This document shows, piece after piece, positions 7,401 to 14,279 of a stretch of 16,927 nucleotides of DNA (the first letter of the stretch is position 1; every line of letters starts with the position of its first letter). The translations under genes were made by a program, and so were the position numbers. Under the pieces are notes generated by a model. That model worked only from the letters and a program-made list of their open reading frames with translations. It searched no databases and was not told where the DNA came from. The stretch spans positions 1-16,927 of the forward strand of contig CAZRBG010000093.1 in the NCBI GenBank assembly GCA_964598225.1, given 5' to 3'. Source of the DNA: SG8-4 sp964598225. GTDB taxonomy: Bacteria; Planctomycetota; Phycisphaerae; Sedimentisphaerales; Anaerobacaceae.

Positions 7401-9526
7401 GCCGTCCCAGTCCAGTTGACAAAGTAATAATACTGATCGGCCGCAGCCTCGACCGCAACATCAGTAGTATCATCATATTGAAAGTAATCTTCCCCCGGAG
7501 CAGTAACAGAACCACCCGCCGTAGAAGAAACAAGCAACGAAGGCCCCGGCACAAACTCATAAGCTCCAATATCCCAACCACCCCCCTGCGGCCGCGCAGT
7601 ACCTTCCATATCCTTCCTTATGTCTATACCGTACAGATTATAGAAAGTGTCATATACACTGCTTTCTATTCCTGCATCCATTGCTGGACTTGAAGATTGT
7701 ATGTCAAAGTTATTGTTTGAAGGATTTATAAATTGGGGGTCTGCTTCTATACTATTTGTTCCTTGGCCTGTCCCAAACTGGAACTCAGATACACTATTAT
7801 ATACTGGCCCGTCCCATTCGATATTTATCTGAGTATCATGATTGTAATACAAATTATGATTCGCTTCAACAGGCCCAATAACATTATCATATCCGCTAAA
7901 CCTTAGATGCCTATTAGTAATATCGCTAAAGATATTGTTGTGAACATAGAATTCAGAATCCTGATTGGGACGCCAATTATGATCATAAAAACCATTGTGT
8001 GCATTAGCCACCACATTATTTACAAAATAGACCGGCTTGGCATGATAGAATGTTTGAAGGCCTGAGCCAGCATAATAAACAGAATCAGTGTCTGGAGATG
8101 ATATGTCATGAATAAAATTTCCAATTATATATACTTCCTCAACTGGCCCGTTTACCCTATACCCATTACCGGTAATATTATATATCTCATTAAATAAATG
8201 CCAGGTTGTTTTTTGCTTTGGATATTTCTCAGTTTCGTGCTCTGTTTGGATTACTGCTGCAGAGCCATCGGAACCAGGGGCATCATGGATGTCATAAAAA
8301 GTATTTTGTGAGACAATTGAATTATAGGCAACTTTGGAATCATACGCGTTTTCTCTGCAATAATGTATTTCGTTTCTTCCAATATATGTATAATTCGGAG
8401 GAAATTGCGTAGCATCATTAATGTTCCAGGCATTAAGATGAACTCCATCACCATCAACATTATAGATATGATTGTCAACCACCCAGGTTTGATGCGCATT
8501 ATGATGAACATATACTCCAATAGAATCCCTGCTGGAATCACCAGTATAGTCTCCCATCCAATCCAAATAGCCGTAATCATGAATTGTGTTATTGTAAACA
8601 ACAACATTTTCAAGCAAGGTTGTATCGCAATACTCCGGGTGGTTATCACAATTTCCATGAGGCCATCCCAAACCAACCCCTGTCCCTCTTGCTCCATGTT
8701 GTCTGTGAAGATCCGAATTCCTGATAGAAAGATAACTATTCTTCATATTTCTTATACGACCTCTTGGCCGAATTCCAAATCCAACAGCTTCAAACCCCTC
8801 AATTATTAAGTATTGGCCTTCAACGCTCGCCCCTCTATCCAATTTAGGATTATTAATGCCTCTAATAAAAACAGGCCTTGACTGAGTTCCGCTTCCAATT
8901 AATGGAATAACTTTATGTTCTCCAGAATACATGTAATCATACGGTCCTCCATGAACCTCCACAACACTTCCGGCAGGTAAATCGACAGGGATTGTCACTC
9001 TTGGCAGGTTTTGAGTACCATACGGATTATCGGAATCTGTGGCGTCCGGATGGGTATTGTCAACGTAGTGCGTATAAGGTCCATTTCCAGCGTCTCGGTA
9101 TGGTTCAGAACCGGAACCGAAGTCATAGGTCTGCCCCTCGTACATGGCGTGGATTTCAAATACGCCAAATTCCGGCGCAGGAACCCCTATGGGTGCTTGC
9201 CACACATCGAAATTTGCAGTGATTGATTTGTCGCTATCCATCGTCAGATTCAAGACAAGCCTTCTACCTTGTGCATCCCCTGCCCAACCGGAAAAGTAAT
9301 ACCCAGTATCCGGCTTGGGTTTTAGCTCCACTATCTCGCCTACAGCATAGTCCGCTTTGTCAGGAGTGGCTGTTACCGAGCCGTTATTTGCAGTAATCGT
9401 CAGAGTAAGAGCCTGACAATCAGTAGTGAAAGCAAAAACAATAATTGCAACTGCAAAAGCCAGTATAAAGGCGGGAATTCTGCGCTGATAATTAACTATT
9501 GAAATGTGAAATTTACTACACGACAT
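4490..9526 (-). CDS. Giant secreted mosaic protein: InlB repeats, beta-helix, beta-propeller, ZU5-like domain, C-terminal sorting tail
   Basis: A 1678-residue secreted protein. In order it has a signal peptide (1-39, cleavage likely after DCQA), a divergent InlB-type repeat (40-107), a right-handed parallel beta-helix of the pectate-lyase/NosD type (about 112-658, ending DIGAYEF), four tandem 80-residue InlB B-repeats with NWTGTAVDAGKV (about 662-978), and an Ig-like domain (983-1095). A six-bladed-looking sialidase-type propeller with VAWQDER...YDIY blades (about 1096-1476) and a ZU5/GAIN-like domain ending TTHLTPYYALGG (about 1478-1616) follow. The tail is Ser/Gly-rich, then Cys1638, a hydrophobic segment (about 1649-1668) and KDRRGMRSVK. 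The start is ATG at 9526, with GGGGGAGAGGG just upstream, not the longer frame from 9574. It could bind or cleave polysaccharide, but no catalytic residues were recognised. The beta-helix stretch is markedly AT-rich. Confidence 0.92.
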   Translation of the reverse strand: MSCSKFHISIVNYQRRIPAFILAFAVAIIVFAFTTDCQALTLTITANNGSVTATPDKADYAVGEIVELKPKPDTGYYFSGWAGDAQGRRLVLNLTMDSDKSITANFDVWQAPIGVPAPEFGVFEIHAMYEGQTYDFGSGSEPYRDAGNGPYTHYVDNTHPDATDSDNPYGTQNLPRVTIPVDLPAGSVVEVHGGPYDYMYSGEHKVIPLIGSGTQSRPVFIRGINNPKLDRGASVEGQYLIIEGFEAVGFGIRPRGRIRNMKNSYLSIRNSDLHRQHGARGTGVGLGWPHGNCDNHPEYCDTTLLENVVVYNNTIHDYGYLDWMGDYTGDSSRDSIGVYVHHNAHQTWVVDNHIYNVDGDGVHLNAWNINDATQFPPNYTYIGRNEIHYCRENAYDSKVAYNSIVSQNTFYDIHDAPGSDGSAAVIQTEHETEKYPKQKTTWHLFNEIYNITGNGYRVNGPVEEVYIIGNFIHDISSPDTDSVYYAGSGLQTFYHAKPVYFVNNVVANAHNGFYDHNWRPNQDSEFYVHNNIFSDITNRHLRFSGYDNVIGPVEANHNLYYNHDTQINIEWDGPVYNSVSEFQFGTGQGTNSIEADPQFINPSNNNFDIQSSSPAMDAGIESSVYDTFYNLYGIDIRKDMEGTARPQGGGWDIGAYEFVPGPSLLVSSTAGGSVTAPGEDYFQYDDTTDVAVEAAADQYYYFVNWTGTAVDNGKVADPTLASTTVTVDSGYTLVANFDTDYHTLTVSSTSGGSVTAPGEGAYLYDDQVAVSIQAAPAANYHFMSWTGTAVDAGKVAAPDSASTTVTIDSDYTLVANFAIDQHNLTTSSNSGGSVTTPGEGTYAYDQGASASVVAAASANYHFVNWTGTAVDAGKVANAGSASTTVTMDAAYSIQANFALDQNTLTVSSTTGGSVSSPGEGSFTYDYNSNVSVQATPANDYYFVNWTGTAVNAGKVANPNSASTTVTVDAGYTLAANFGRQDGVAPTISGLSPAAGSIQAPLDSLVILHVTDAGIGVAASTVQIRLHDVVIHNGDVSSYDSARGTCRRTGNINDYTYAFQADQPFDYDELQTVAVNAADLGGVVMDQQTYSFRTEMRSFGANKQVSSGLESFDNDTAATACDSSGNIWVAWDVGPVGNRDIFVGKLAAGQDSFSAGVRLTTDLTDQANPAIAVGSDGTLHVVWQSWGLPEEDNRRGNWDIYGSTSADGTNWTTQRRIADADEQETFNQTNPVVAVGSQSPNRAYVAWQDERAGGYDIYIAESSDAFATNTISQVTSDPAAQTQPAIAVNSSNAVYLLWTDARNTANGTDIYGAAGSPWTNVPVVAKAANQSSPVIAVESSGSVLHILWVDQASNNGDIYYGSSSGLPASPLAGSNFVDDTSGAAQVSPSVAVTGTGATLNVFACWQDERNVAGGTGDTDIYMVQVDSGSGTNVFVGDGSTNSNQTEPAICIDQSGYPYIVWTDDRGTNSAIYYAASTCAESTALASGLIDASSGGTIGTADEQSITSVDDVSVALPAGACPYDATISVSRVENPHDSTLSFLNGFEFSPSGMEFNSPVTITLPYEVASESVTPTPYWYNSVTGAMSRQGINNIEIIEISSNLHALRFTTTHLTPYYALGGTTATSSTTSSSSGGGGGGCMLSDPSREGNMLEYFLPYAVLGLFMFVLKLKDRRGMRSVK
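4493..4633 (-). other. Candidate C-terminal protein-sorting signal (Gly-rich/Cys/membrane/basic)
   Basis: The last 47 residues of the secreted protein have six glycines (1632-1637), Cys1638, a spacer, one hydrophobic helix and a basic end (KLKDRR...RSVK). This has the three-part form of C-terminal sorting tails. There is no PEP motif. The Gly-run plus Cys is closer to Cys-containing CTERM families (MYXO-, Synerg- or JDVT-type) than to PEP-CTERM. That the exosortase at 50-1033 acts on it is an inference. Confidence 0.6.
6594..7548 (-). repeat. Four tandem copies of an approximately 240-nt coding repeat
   Basis: The four InlB B-repeats of the secreted protein recur every 240 or so nt; matching GGSV motifs appear near 6793, 7035, 7273 and 7513 on the plus strand. 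Each repeat carries GGSVTAPGEG, NWTGTAVDAGKV, SASTTVT and a final ANF. The copies are similar at DNA level, so copy number may vary by recombination. Confidence 0.85.
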
Positions 9527-9528
9527 AG

Positions 9529-9539
9529 CCCTCTCCCCC
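9529..9539 (-). promoter_or_regulatory. Ribosome binding site that fixes the secreted-protein start
   Basis: GGGGGAGAGGG on the minus strand ends two bases before ATG at 9526. It is followed by a typical signal peptide, which supports this start over the upstream ATG at 9574. Confidence 0.8.
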
Positions 9540-9798
9540 GATATCACAGTGTAATACTCTCGCAAAGCAGCCATATTGAACTTGCTAATCCATAACTATC
9601 TGGCTATAAATATCCATATCACAGGAATAAACGCCCTGACGCCCCATAAACAAATACGTTTAATTATGTGCCGTCAGCGGACATATTCGTAACGGTTATT
9701 CTTCTCTATAAAGACTATACGAAATATCTTTAAATTCTACAAACTTGCCCGGTTCTAATACCGCATGTATAGACGGGATAACAGGATGAACAAGGCGC

Positions 9799-9857
9799 TG
9801 TCCCTTCGACCGGGCTCATGGCAGGCTCTGGATTCCGCATCGAGTGCGGAATGACAC
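9799..9857. repeat. Composite interspersed repeat with hairpin ATTCCGCA-TCGAG-TGCGGAAT
   Basis: CCCTTCGACCGGGCTCATGG and GCAGGCTCTGG lead into an 8-bp stem hairpin (9832-9852) and ATGACA. This layout (CCCTTCGAC, CTCA, GGCAGGCT, then ATTCC...GGAAT) is a common interspersed repeat in environmental bacteria. It lies 27 nt past the stop of the synthase fusion. The rest of the gap 9540-9798 is AT-rich and shows no gene; I could not identify a convincing promoter. Confidence 0.65.
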
Positions 9858-9883
9858 CCCAAGTGATCGAAGTTGACTGTCCA

Positions 9884-12800
9884 CTATCTGTCTTCTGCTT
9901 CCCGTGGAATTCGCTGGTCAACGTAAATAGCCTTACCGCCTGGAGTTAAGGGAATGCTTTCAGTCAGTTCAATCGAAAAAGTGAGTTGGCTGTCAAGTTT
10001 GCGGCCAAGGTTGCGTTGTATTCGTTCAGCATCATTTTCAGCAAAGCCGTCAGCCGGCACTACACGCAGAATAGCTTGCCCCGGCTTTTCCTGGAGGAAC
10101 TGAAACTGTCTTACGTGATTAAACGTGTCATCGTGCATATTTAAAGAAGTCCACGGTATTTCAGAGCCATCTGCTGCTATCAGCACTTCCTGTGTTCGAT
10201 GGCCTCGAATATCACGAATTATAGTATGCTCGCGTCCACATGCATCACAACGATTAGCAACATAAGTAGCCCAATCGCCCGTTCGGTACCGAATGAACGG
10301 CATGACAGTATTAATGAAGCTTGTTCCCACAATTTCCCCACGCTCACCCGGCGTTGTAACCAAATTGCCATCTTCATCCAGAAGCTCGAAATAGCCGTAA
10401 GTGGGCCATACGTGATAATCATTACTATGCTCGCAACCAGCGGCCAGAACAGCTTTTTCAGATTGGCCATAACAGGCAAAATAGGAACATTTGAACACAT
10501 CCTCAACCATCTTTCGCTGCTCGGAATACACGATTTCCGACTCGGCGATAATTCCGTTTATATTTGGCGGTACGTTAACTCCGCTCCTAAGGATAAAGCG
10601 AGCAAGTGCTGATACAGTAGAGGGATAAACGTGCAGAAAGCACGGTCCAATTGTAGCTATATGCTCGAGATAACGCGCCATGTTCTCATCAGATATATGA
10701 AAGCTGCTGTAATAGTGAAGCCGAAGAATGGGATCGTATTCATGGCGTAATCCACTTCGATCAGGCAAGATGATTCGGCCTCGCAACACGGCCATAGGCA
10801 TACCAATCTTGTAACCAACTCGCTCCCAACTAGCTATCAAGTAGCTATATTCTACAGGAGATCGGTCAACATCGATGTAGAAGTCCATTGGTATCCCGCC
10901 CGTTCCGCCAGTGGAACAATAATCTGCATTCGGATTTTCCGGGGATACCGTTAACATCTGCTCCAAATGCATCGTAACCGTTTGCTTGTTAATGGTCGGA
11001 ATCTTGGAGATATCATCCAGGGAATTCAGATCTTGAGGGCTGATACCGATATCGTCAAAAACTGATTTATAGTACTCAGTCTTATCGTAAGCCGAAGTGC
11101 ATAATTTGCGAATTCTTTCGAGACAATATTCTCGGCTGGTACTACAAGACCACCATTGGCAATTAACAGCGAAGCCCAAACTTGACCTGAATTTCCTTCC
11201 GAGGAGAAGACTTTGAGGAGCCATTTTGACAAACGGCCCAACTATCTTCCGTACTGTCCGCGGCGCATTGTTCCAAAGCTTATTACGCCGGGTAAACATT
11301 GTTGACATGACTTTGCTCGGTTTTTTCTTAGTTGATTTGTCGGAATACGTAGTTTCGACGCACAGATTATTACGTGATTCCGATTTTACAGCCACATCAG
11401 CAGGCACTCCTCTGAGGTCAGATAGCTTATAGTCGCTACCGTCAGCAATACCATCTTCGATGTACATTCTATACCAGCATTCGAGGGCAAGAATGCTCCA
11501 TATGTGCAGCGCATAATCCTTACGTCCTGAAAAGTGATCCCCCAGCACACTTGAAACACCTTCATAGCTCAACAAGCCGGAACGTTCGATGTTCTCCTTA
11601 GAAAGGAACTCACAGACAAAGCCTCGCAATTGATTTTTAATCCACTGACCAATTGGTGACTCAAAACCTACTTTCTTTCTATTGGCAATCTGCTTAGGAA
11701 TCCATTGTTGTGCGATTTCTTTGAATATGTGCTTGCTACGTCTTCCTTTAAGGCGATATGATGCCGGCAGGGAAGTCGCAAAATCAACCAGACGGTAATC
11801 ACAGAAAGGTGAGCGGCATTCCAAACCTTGAGCCATAGTCATACGATCCATATAGGTAAGTTGATACTCCGGTAAATATCCTTCGACATCAAGGCTCGCC
11901 GCCCGATCAAGTACGCTGCCATTGTCGGCGATTAAGTAAGCACGTAGAAATTGTTCGGCTACCGGATCTTCGACTTCGGCTTTCACATTAGTGGATATTA
12001 ATTGATCTCGTACGTCCCGACTGAAAAGACTAACCCATCGGAGATAGGCTTCTTCAGTAGAAAGTTTTGAACCAGCCACAAAACGGTGAGCACGCCGTGC
12101 AAACGGTTTTCCCTCAGGTAGCTCCGGCATGTTTTGGACAATTCTGGCGATCACCTGCTCTCTGATTAGTTTGGGCAGTAGCTTGTAATATTGCAGCAGG
12201 TTAATTCCAAGGTGTCGGGGATAACCAAAAAATAACTCATCTCCTCCTGTGCCCCCCAATACAACCTTGACCTGTTTTTTTGTGAATTCCGAGAGCAGAT
12301 AGACAAGCGTGGAAATTGGCTCGCCATGAGGTTCATCGTAATGCCATATAACATTTGTTAACAAATCCACACTGGAATATGGGCCAATAATTAACTCATG
12401 ATGCACGGTACCAAGTTCTTTGGCCATCTGCTTTGCGTATTGGAGTTCATTGAAACCGGTGGCATTTCCTTCGTAACCTACAGAGAAGGTCTGAACGGCA
12501 ACGGAGTGTCTGCGCATCAGACTCACGATTGCCGAAGAGTCCAATCCTCCACTCAGGAATGCACCTACTTCAACGTCGCTTTTGAGACATAGTTTAATCG
12601 TATCATTCATTAAATCAGATAACTCGGAGGCTGCTTGTTTGAAGGATAGTGAACTACCACCTGGACGGCTACGTGACCAGTACCTCTTTATATTAACCTT
12701 GCTGTTTTCGTAGATAAGGATGTGGGCCGGCGCCAACTTCTGAATACCTTGATAGAAAGTGTTGGGGACAGACAAATACCCCAGTGCAAGAAACTCACAA

Positions 12801-13321
12801 ACTGCTTCCGGATTAACGTTTCGCTTACAACCTCTCTGCAAAATAGCTTTGATCTCAGAACCAAACAGGAACTCACCGTTGATGTGTTGGTAGAAAAGAG
12901 GTTTCTCACCTATTCGATCACGAGCTAAAACCAGTCGTTTTCGTTTAGTATCCCAGAGGGCAATTGCAAACATGCCCCGGAGATGCTTGACAAAGTCCAG
13001 CTCGTACTGTTCATACAAGTGGACAATAGTTTCAGTATCAGAAGACGTGGCGAATGTGTGTCCCTGGCGCTTCAGTTCCGCTGTAAGTTCCTGGTAATTG
13101 TATATCTCACCGTTAAAGACAACTTTGACAGAGCCATCCTCATTTGTGATAGGCTGATGTCCGGTCTTTAAGTCGATCACGCTGAGTCTGCGCATCGCCA
13201 GTCCCACCCCTGGTGCTGTAAAAAAACCGGAGTCATCCGGACCGCGGTGCGTTAGAGAGGCGCACATCGCCCGCAACAGATCGGGGTTATCTAATCCCAC
13301 GTACCCGGCTATCCCACACAT
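9884..13321 (-). CDS. Fusion: asparagine synthase-type amidotransferase plus CapK/PaaK-like adenylate-forming enzyme
   Basis: A single 1145-residue frame. The N-terminal half is a class II glutamine amidotransferase and synthetase: catalytic Cys2 in MCGIAG, NGEIYN (70-75), SSDTE (93-97), the ATP-binding SGGLDSS (257-263), GGTGGDELFFGYPRH (356-370) and ECRSPFCDYRLVDFA (501-515). A Lys/Ser-rich linker spans about 625-672. The C-terminal half resembles phenylacetate-CoA ligase/CapK: WNNAPRTVRKIVGPF at 683, the P-loop-like CSTGGTGGIPMD (802-813), YGQSEKAVLA (951-960) and RYRTGDWA (1011-1018). Amidotransferases of this type often sit in exopolysaccharide clusters and amidate sugars or other acids; CapK-like proteins are usually separate. 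A fusion would couple acid activation to amidation, as inferred. The start ATG has GGGGA upstream. An internal start at 11308 (Met672) lacks a good ribosome binding site. Confidence 0.9.
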   Translation of the reverse strand: MCGIAGYVGLDNPDLLRAMCASLTHRGPDDSGFFTAPGVGLAMRRLSVIDLKTGHQPITNEDGSVKVVFNGEIYNYQELTAELKRQGHTFATSSDTETIVHLYEQYELDFVKHLRGMFAIALWDTKRKRLVLARDRIGEKPLFYQHINGEFLFGSEIKAILQRGCKRNVNPEAVCEFLALGYLSVPNTFYQGIQKLAPAHILIYENSKVNIKRYWSRSRPGGSSLSFKQAASELSDLMNDTIKLCLKSDVEVGAFLSGGLDSSAIVSLMRRHSVAVQTFSVGYEGNATGFNELQYAKQMAKELGTVHHELIIGPYSSVDLLTNVIWHYDEPHGEPISTLVYLLSEFTKKQVKVVLGGTGGDELFFGYPRHLGINLLQYYKLLPKLIREQVIARIVQNMPELPEGKPFARRAHRFVAGSKLSTEEAYLRWVSLFSRDVRDQLISTNVKAEVEDPVAEQFLRAYLIADNGSVLDRAASLDVEGYLPEYQLTYMDRMTMAQGLECRSPFCDYRLVDFATSLPASYRLKGRRSKHIFKEIAQQWIPKQIANRKKVGFESPIGQWIKNQLRGFVCEFLSKENIERSGLLSYEGVSSVLGDHFSGRKDYALHIWSILALECWYRMYIEDGIADGSDYKLSDLRGVPADVAVKSESRNNLCVETTYSDKSTKKKPSKVMSTMFTRRNKLWNNAPRTVRKIVGPFVKMAPQSLLLGRKFRSSLGFAVNCQWWSCSTSREYCLERIRKLCTSAYDKTEYYKSVFDDIGISPQDLNSLDDISKIPTINKQTVTMHLEQMLTVSPENPNADYCSTGGTGGIPMDFYIDVDRSPVEYSYLIASWERVGYKIGMPMAVLRGRIILPDRSGLRHEYDPILRLHYYSSFHISDENMARYLEHIATIGPCFLHVYPSTVSALARFILRSGVNVPPNINGIIAESEIVYSEQRKMVEDVFKCSYFACYGQSEKAVLAAGCEHSNDYHVWPTYGYFELLDEDGNLVTTPGERGEIVGTSFINTVMPFIRYRTGDWATYVANRCDACGREHTIIRDIRGHRTQEVLIAADGSEIPWTSLNMHDDTFNHVRQFQFLQEKPGQAILRVVPADGFAENDAERIQRNLGRKLDSQLTFSIELTESIPLTPGGKAIYVDQRIPREAEDR

Positions 13322-13351
13322 TGATTGATTTCCCCGTTCATTATTGTTTCT

Positions 13352-13382
13352 TCACACCAAGACTCAAAGACACAAAGGAAAG
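13352..13382. repeat. First copy of CACA(C/A)AAG-ACACAAAGG repeat
   Basis: This copy (TCACACCAAGACTCAAAGAC and onward) resembles 13433-13463 in the same orientation. Together with the first 29-nt unit at 13394-13422 it marks the outer edge of the repeat island beside the synthase fusion. Confidence 0.6.
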
Positions 13383-13393
13383 CTATTTTTCTA

Positions 13394-13422
13394 ACCACTA
13401 ATCTTCACTAATACTCACTAAT
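13394..13422. repeat. Solitary forward 29-nt CACTAAT unit
   Basis: The unit reads ACCACTAAT, a 3-nt spacer, CACTAAT, a 3-nt spacer, CACTAAT. It has no reverse partner immediately next to it, unlike the other four forward units, so it may pair over a long range with a reverse unit beyond the GxxExxY gene (14154-14182 is also unpaired locally). Confidence 0.8.
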
Positions 13423-13432
13423 CATTCTGTTT

Positions 13433-13463
13433 TCACACAAAGCCGCAGAGACACGAAGAAAAG
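13433..13463. repeat. Outer repeat (CACACAAAG...ACACGAAG), left copy
   Basis: CACACAAAGCCGCAGAGACA and onward. An inverted relative lies at 14291-14319 (minus strand CACACAAAGACACGGAGCCG). The pair encloses the hairpins and the GxxExxY gene, making them outer inverted repeats of the island. The CCGCAGAG and ACACGAAG submotifs are in opposite order in the two copies. Confidence 0.65.
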
Positions 13464-13472
13464 CTTCTTTTA

Positions 13473-13552
13473 ACCACTAATTTTCACTAATACTCACTAA
13501 TCTTAAAAAAATAACTCAACTTCATTAGTGTGAATTAGTGTGGATTAGTGGT
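13473..13552. repeat. Hairpin A (29-nt arms, 22-nt loop)
   Basis: Arms 13473-13501 and 13524-13552 pair through three CACTAAT/ATTAGTG blocks, with mismatched 3-nt spacers. The loop is cttaaaaaaataactcaact plus tc. A near copy lies at 14060-14139, with 19 of 22 loop bases identical. Confidence 0.88.
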
Positions 13553-13562
13553 CCCTAATTTA

Positions 13563-13644
13563 ACCACTAATCTTCACTAATCTTCACTAATAATAGATTC
13601 AATTCATTTATAAATATTAGTGTCCATTAGTGATGATTAGTGGT
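13563..13644. repeat. Hairpin B (29-nt arms, 24-nt loop)
   Basis: Arms 13563-13591 and 13616-13644 pair through three CACTAAT blocks. The loop starts aatagattcaattc, which is identical in the hairpin at 14196-14279 on the other side of the gene. A short reverse unit (13659-13677) follows and overlaps the GxxExxY stop codon. Confidence 0.88.
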
Positions 13645-13669
13645 GCCAATTTCTCCTTGTTGGTGTCAA

Positions 13670-14041
13670 TTAGTGGTTCATTATGATTCTTTTCCATTCG
13701 AGTTTTTCAGTACACCCGAAGTTTAGCAAATAACCTACCGGCTTCTCCGTTGCTCTGAGATAATTCATGATTTGAGCAGTGTGCTCATCGGCGAGTTGTT
13801 TGATAGCTTTTAATTCAGCAATAATTCCGTCATAGACATACAGGTCAGGAACATAGTATTTTTCCAGTTGTTTGTTTTTGTAGCTCAAGATGACTTTTGG
13901 ACGGGATTGAAAAGGTATGCCTCGCAACCTTAGTTCAATCTCTAAGCATTCCTGATAAACTTCTTCGAGGAAGCCGTGTCCCAGTGTATTATAAACCTCA
14001 ATTGCCGCACCGATGAGATTGTATCCTTCCTGTTTATACAT
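13670..14041 (-). CDS. GxxExxY protein (PD-(D/E)XK nuclease-like), second copy
   Basis: A 123-residue protein with GFLEEVY at residues 23-29 and a nuclease-like core of Asp66 (VPDLYV) and Glu76-Leu-Lys78 (AELKAI). The C-terminal QIMNYLRATEKPVGYLLNFG is as in the family. It shares layout with the protein at 2355-2723 but differs at most positions, so the two are not recent duplicates. The last two residues (Asn-His) and the TAA stop are encoded by a CACTAAT repeat. The gene sits between the DUF362 gene and the synthase fusion, enclosed by duplicated hairpins on both sides. No strong ribosome binding site is seen before the ATG at 14041. Function is unknown; a link to the repeats is inferred from position. 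Confidence 0.92.
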   Translation of the reverse strand: MYKQEGYNLIGAAIEVYNTLGHGFLEEVYQECLEIELRLRGIPFQSRPKVILSYKNKQLEKYYVPDLYVYDGIIAELKAIKQLADEHTAQIMNYLRATEKPVGYLLNFGCTEKLEWKRIIMNH

Positions 14042-14059
14042 TTACATAACCGCTATTTA

Positions 14060-14139
14060 ACCACTAATCTTCACTAATCTACGCTAATCTTGAAAAAATA
14101 ACTCATGTTCCTTAGTGTGAATTAGTGTAGATTAGTGGT
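14060..14139. repeat. Hairpin A' (second copy of hairpin A)
   Basis: Arms 14060-14088 and 14111-14139 surround the 22-nt loop cttgaaaaaataactcatgt plus tc. Arms and loop match hairpin A closely, and the order A then B is kept on both sides of the GxxExxY gene, indicating duplication of a block and not random repeats. Confidence 0.88.
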
Positions 14140-14153
14140 TCCAACATCTCTTT

Positions 14154-14182
14154 GTTAGTGTCAATCAGTGTAGATTAGTGGT
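14154..14182. repeat. Solitary reverse 29-nt ATTAGTG unit
   Basis: GTTAGTGTCAATCAGTG, then TAGATTAGTGGT. It lies between hairpins A' and B' with no adjacent forward partner, and resembles the short reverse unit at 13659-13677 (both follow TTTGTTRGTGTCAAT-like sequence). Confidence 0.75.
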
Positions 14183-14195
14183 CCGTTTAACTTTA

Positions 14196-14279
14196 ACCAC
14201 TAATTCTCACTAATCTTCGCTAATATAATAGATTCAATTCGTCAACAAGTGTTAGTGTCAATTAGTGCCGATTAGTGGT
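14196..14279. repeat. Hairpin B' (second copy of hairpin B)
   Basis: Arms 14196-14224 and 14251-14279 surround a 26-nt loop that shares aatagattcaattc with hairpin B. The second arm encodes the final codons and the TAA stop (14264-14262) of the DUF362 gene. Confidence 0.88.

Noticed and set aside
9540..9600. Sigma-54-like promoter (TGGC...TTGC) upstream of the secreted protein
   Set aside because: The spacing between GG and GC is 7 nt, not the required 10, so it does not fit the -24/-12 consensus.
11306..11308. Separate start codon for the CapK-like half of the fusion (Met672)
   Set aside because: There is no convincing ribosome binding site and no stop codon between the halves; a fusion is simpler.
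13394..14279. Possible CRISPR array
   Set aside because: The units alternate in orientation, differ in sequence, pair as hairpins and contain a coding gene; there are no uniform unique spacers and no cas genes.
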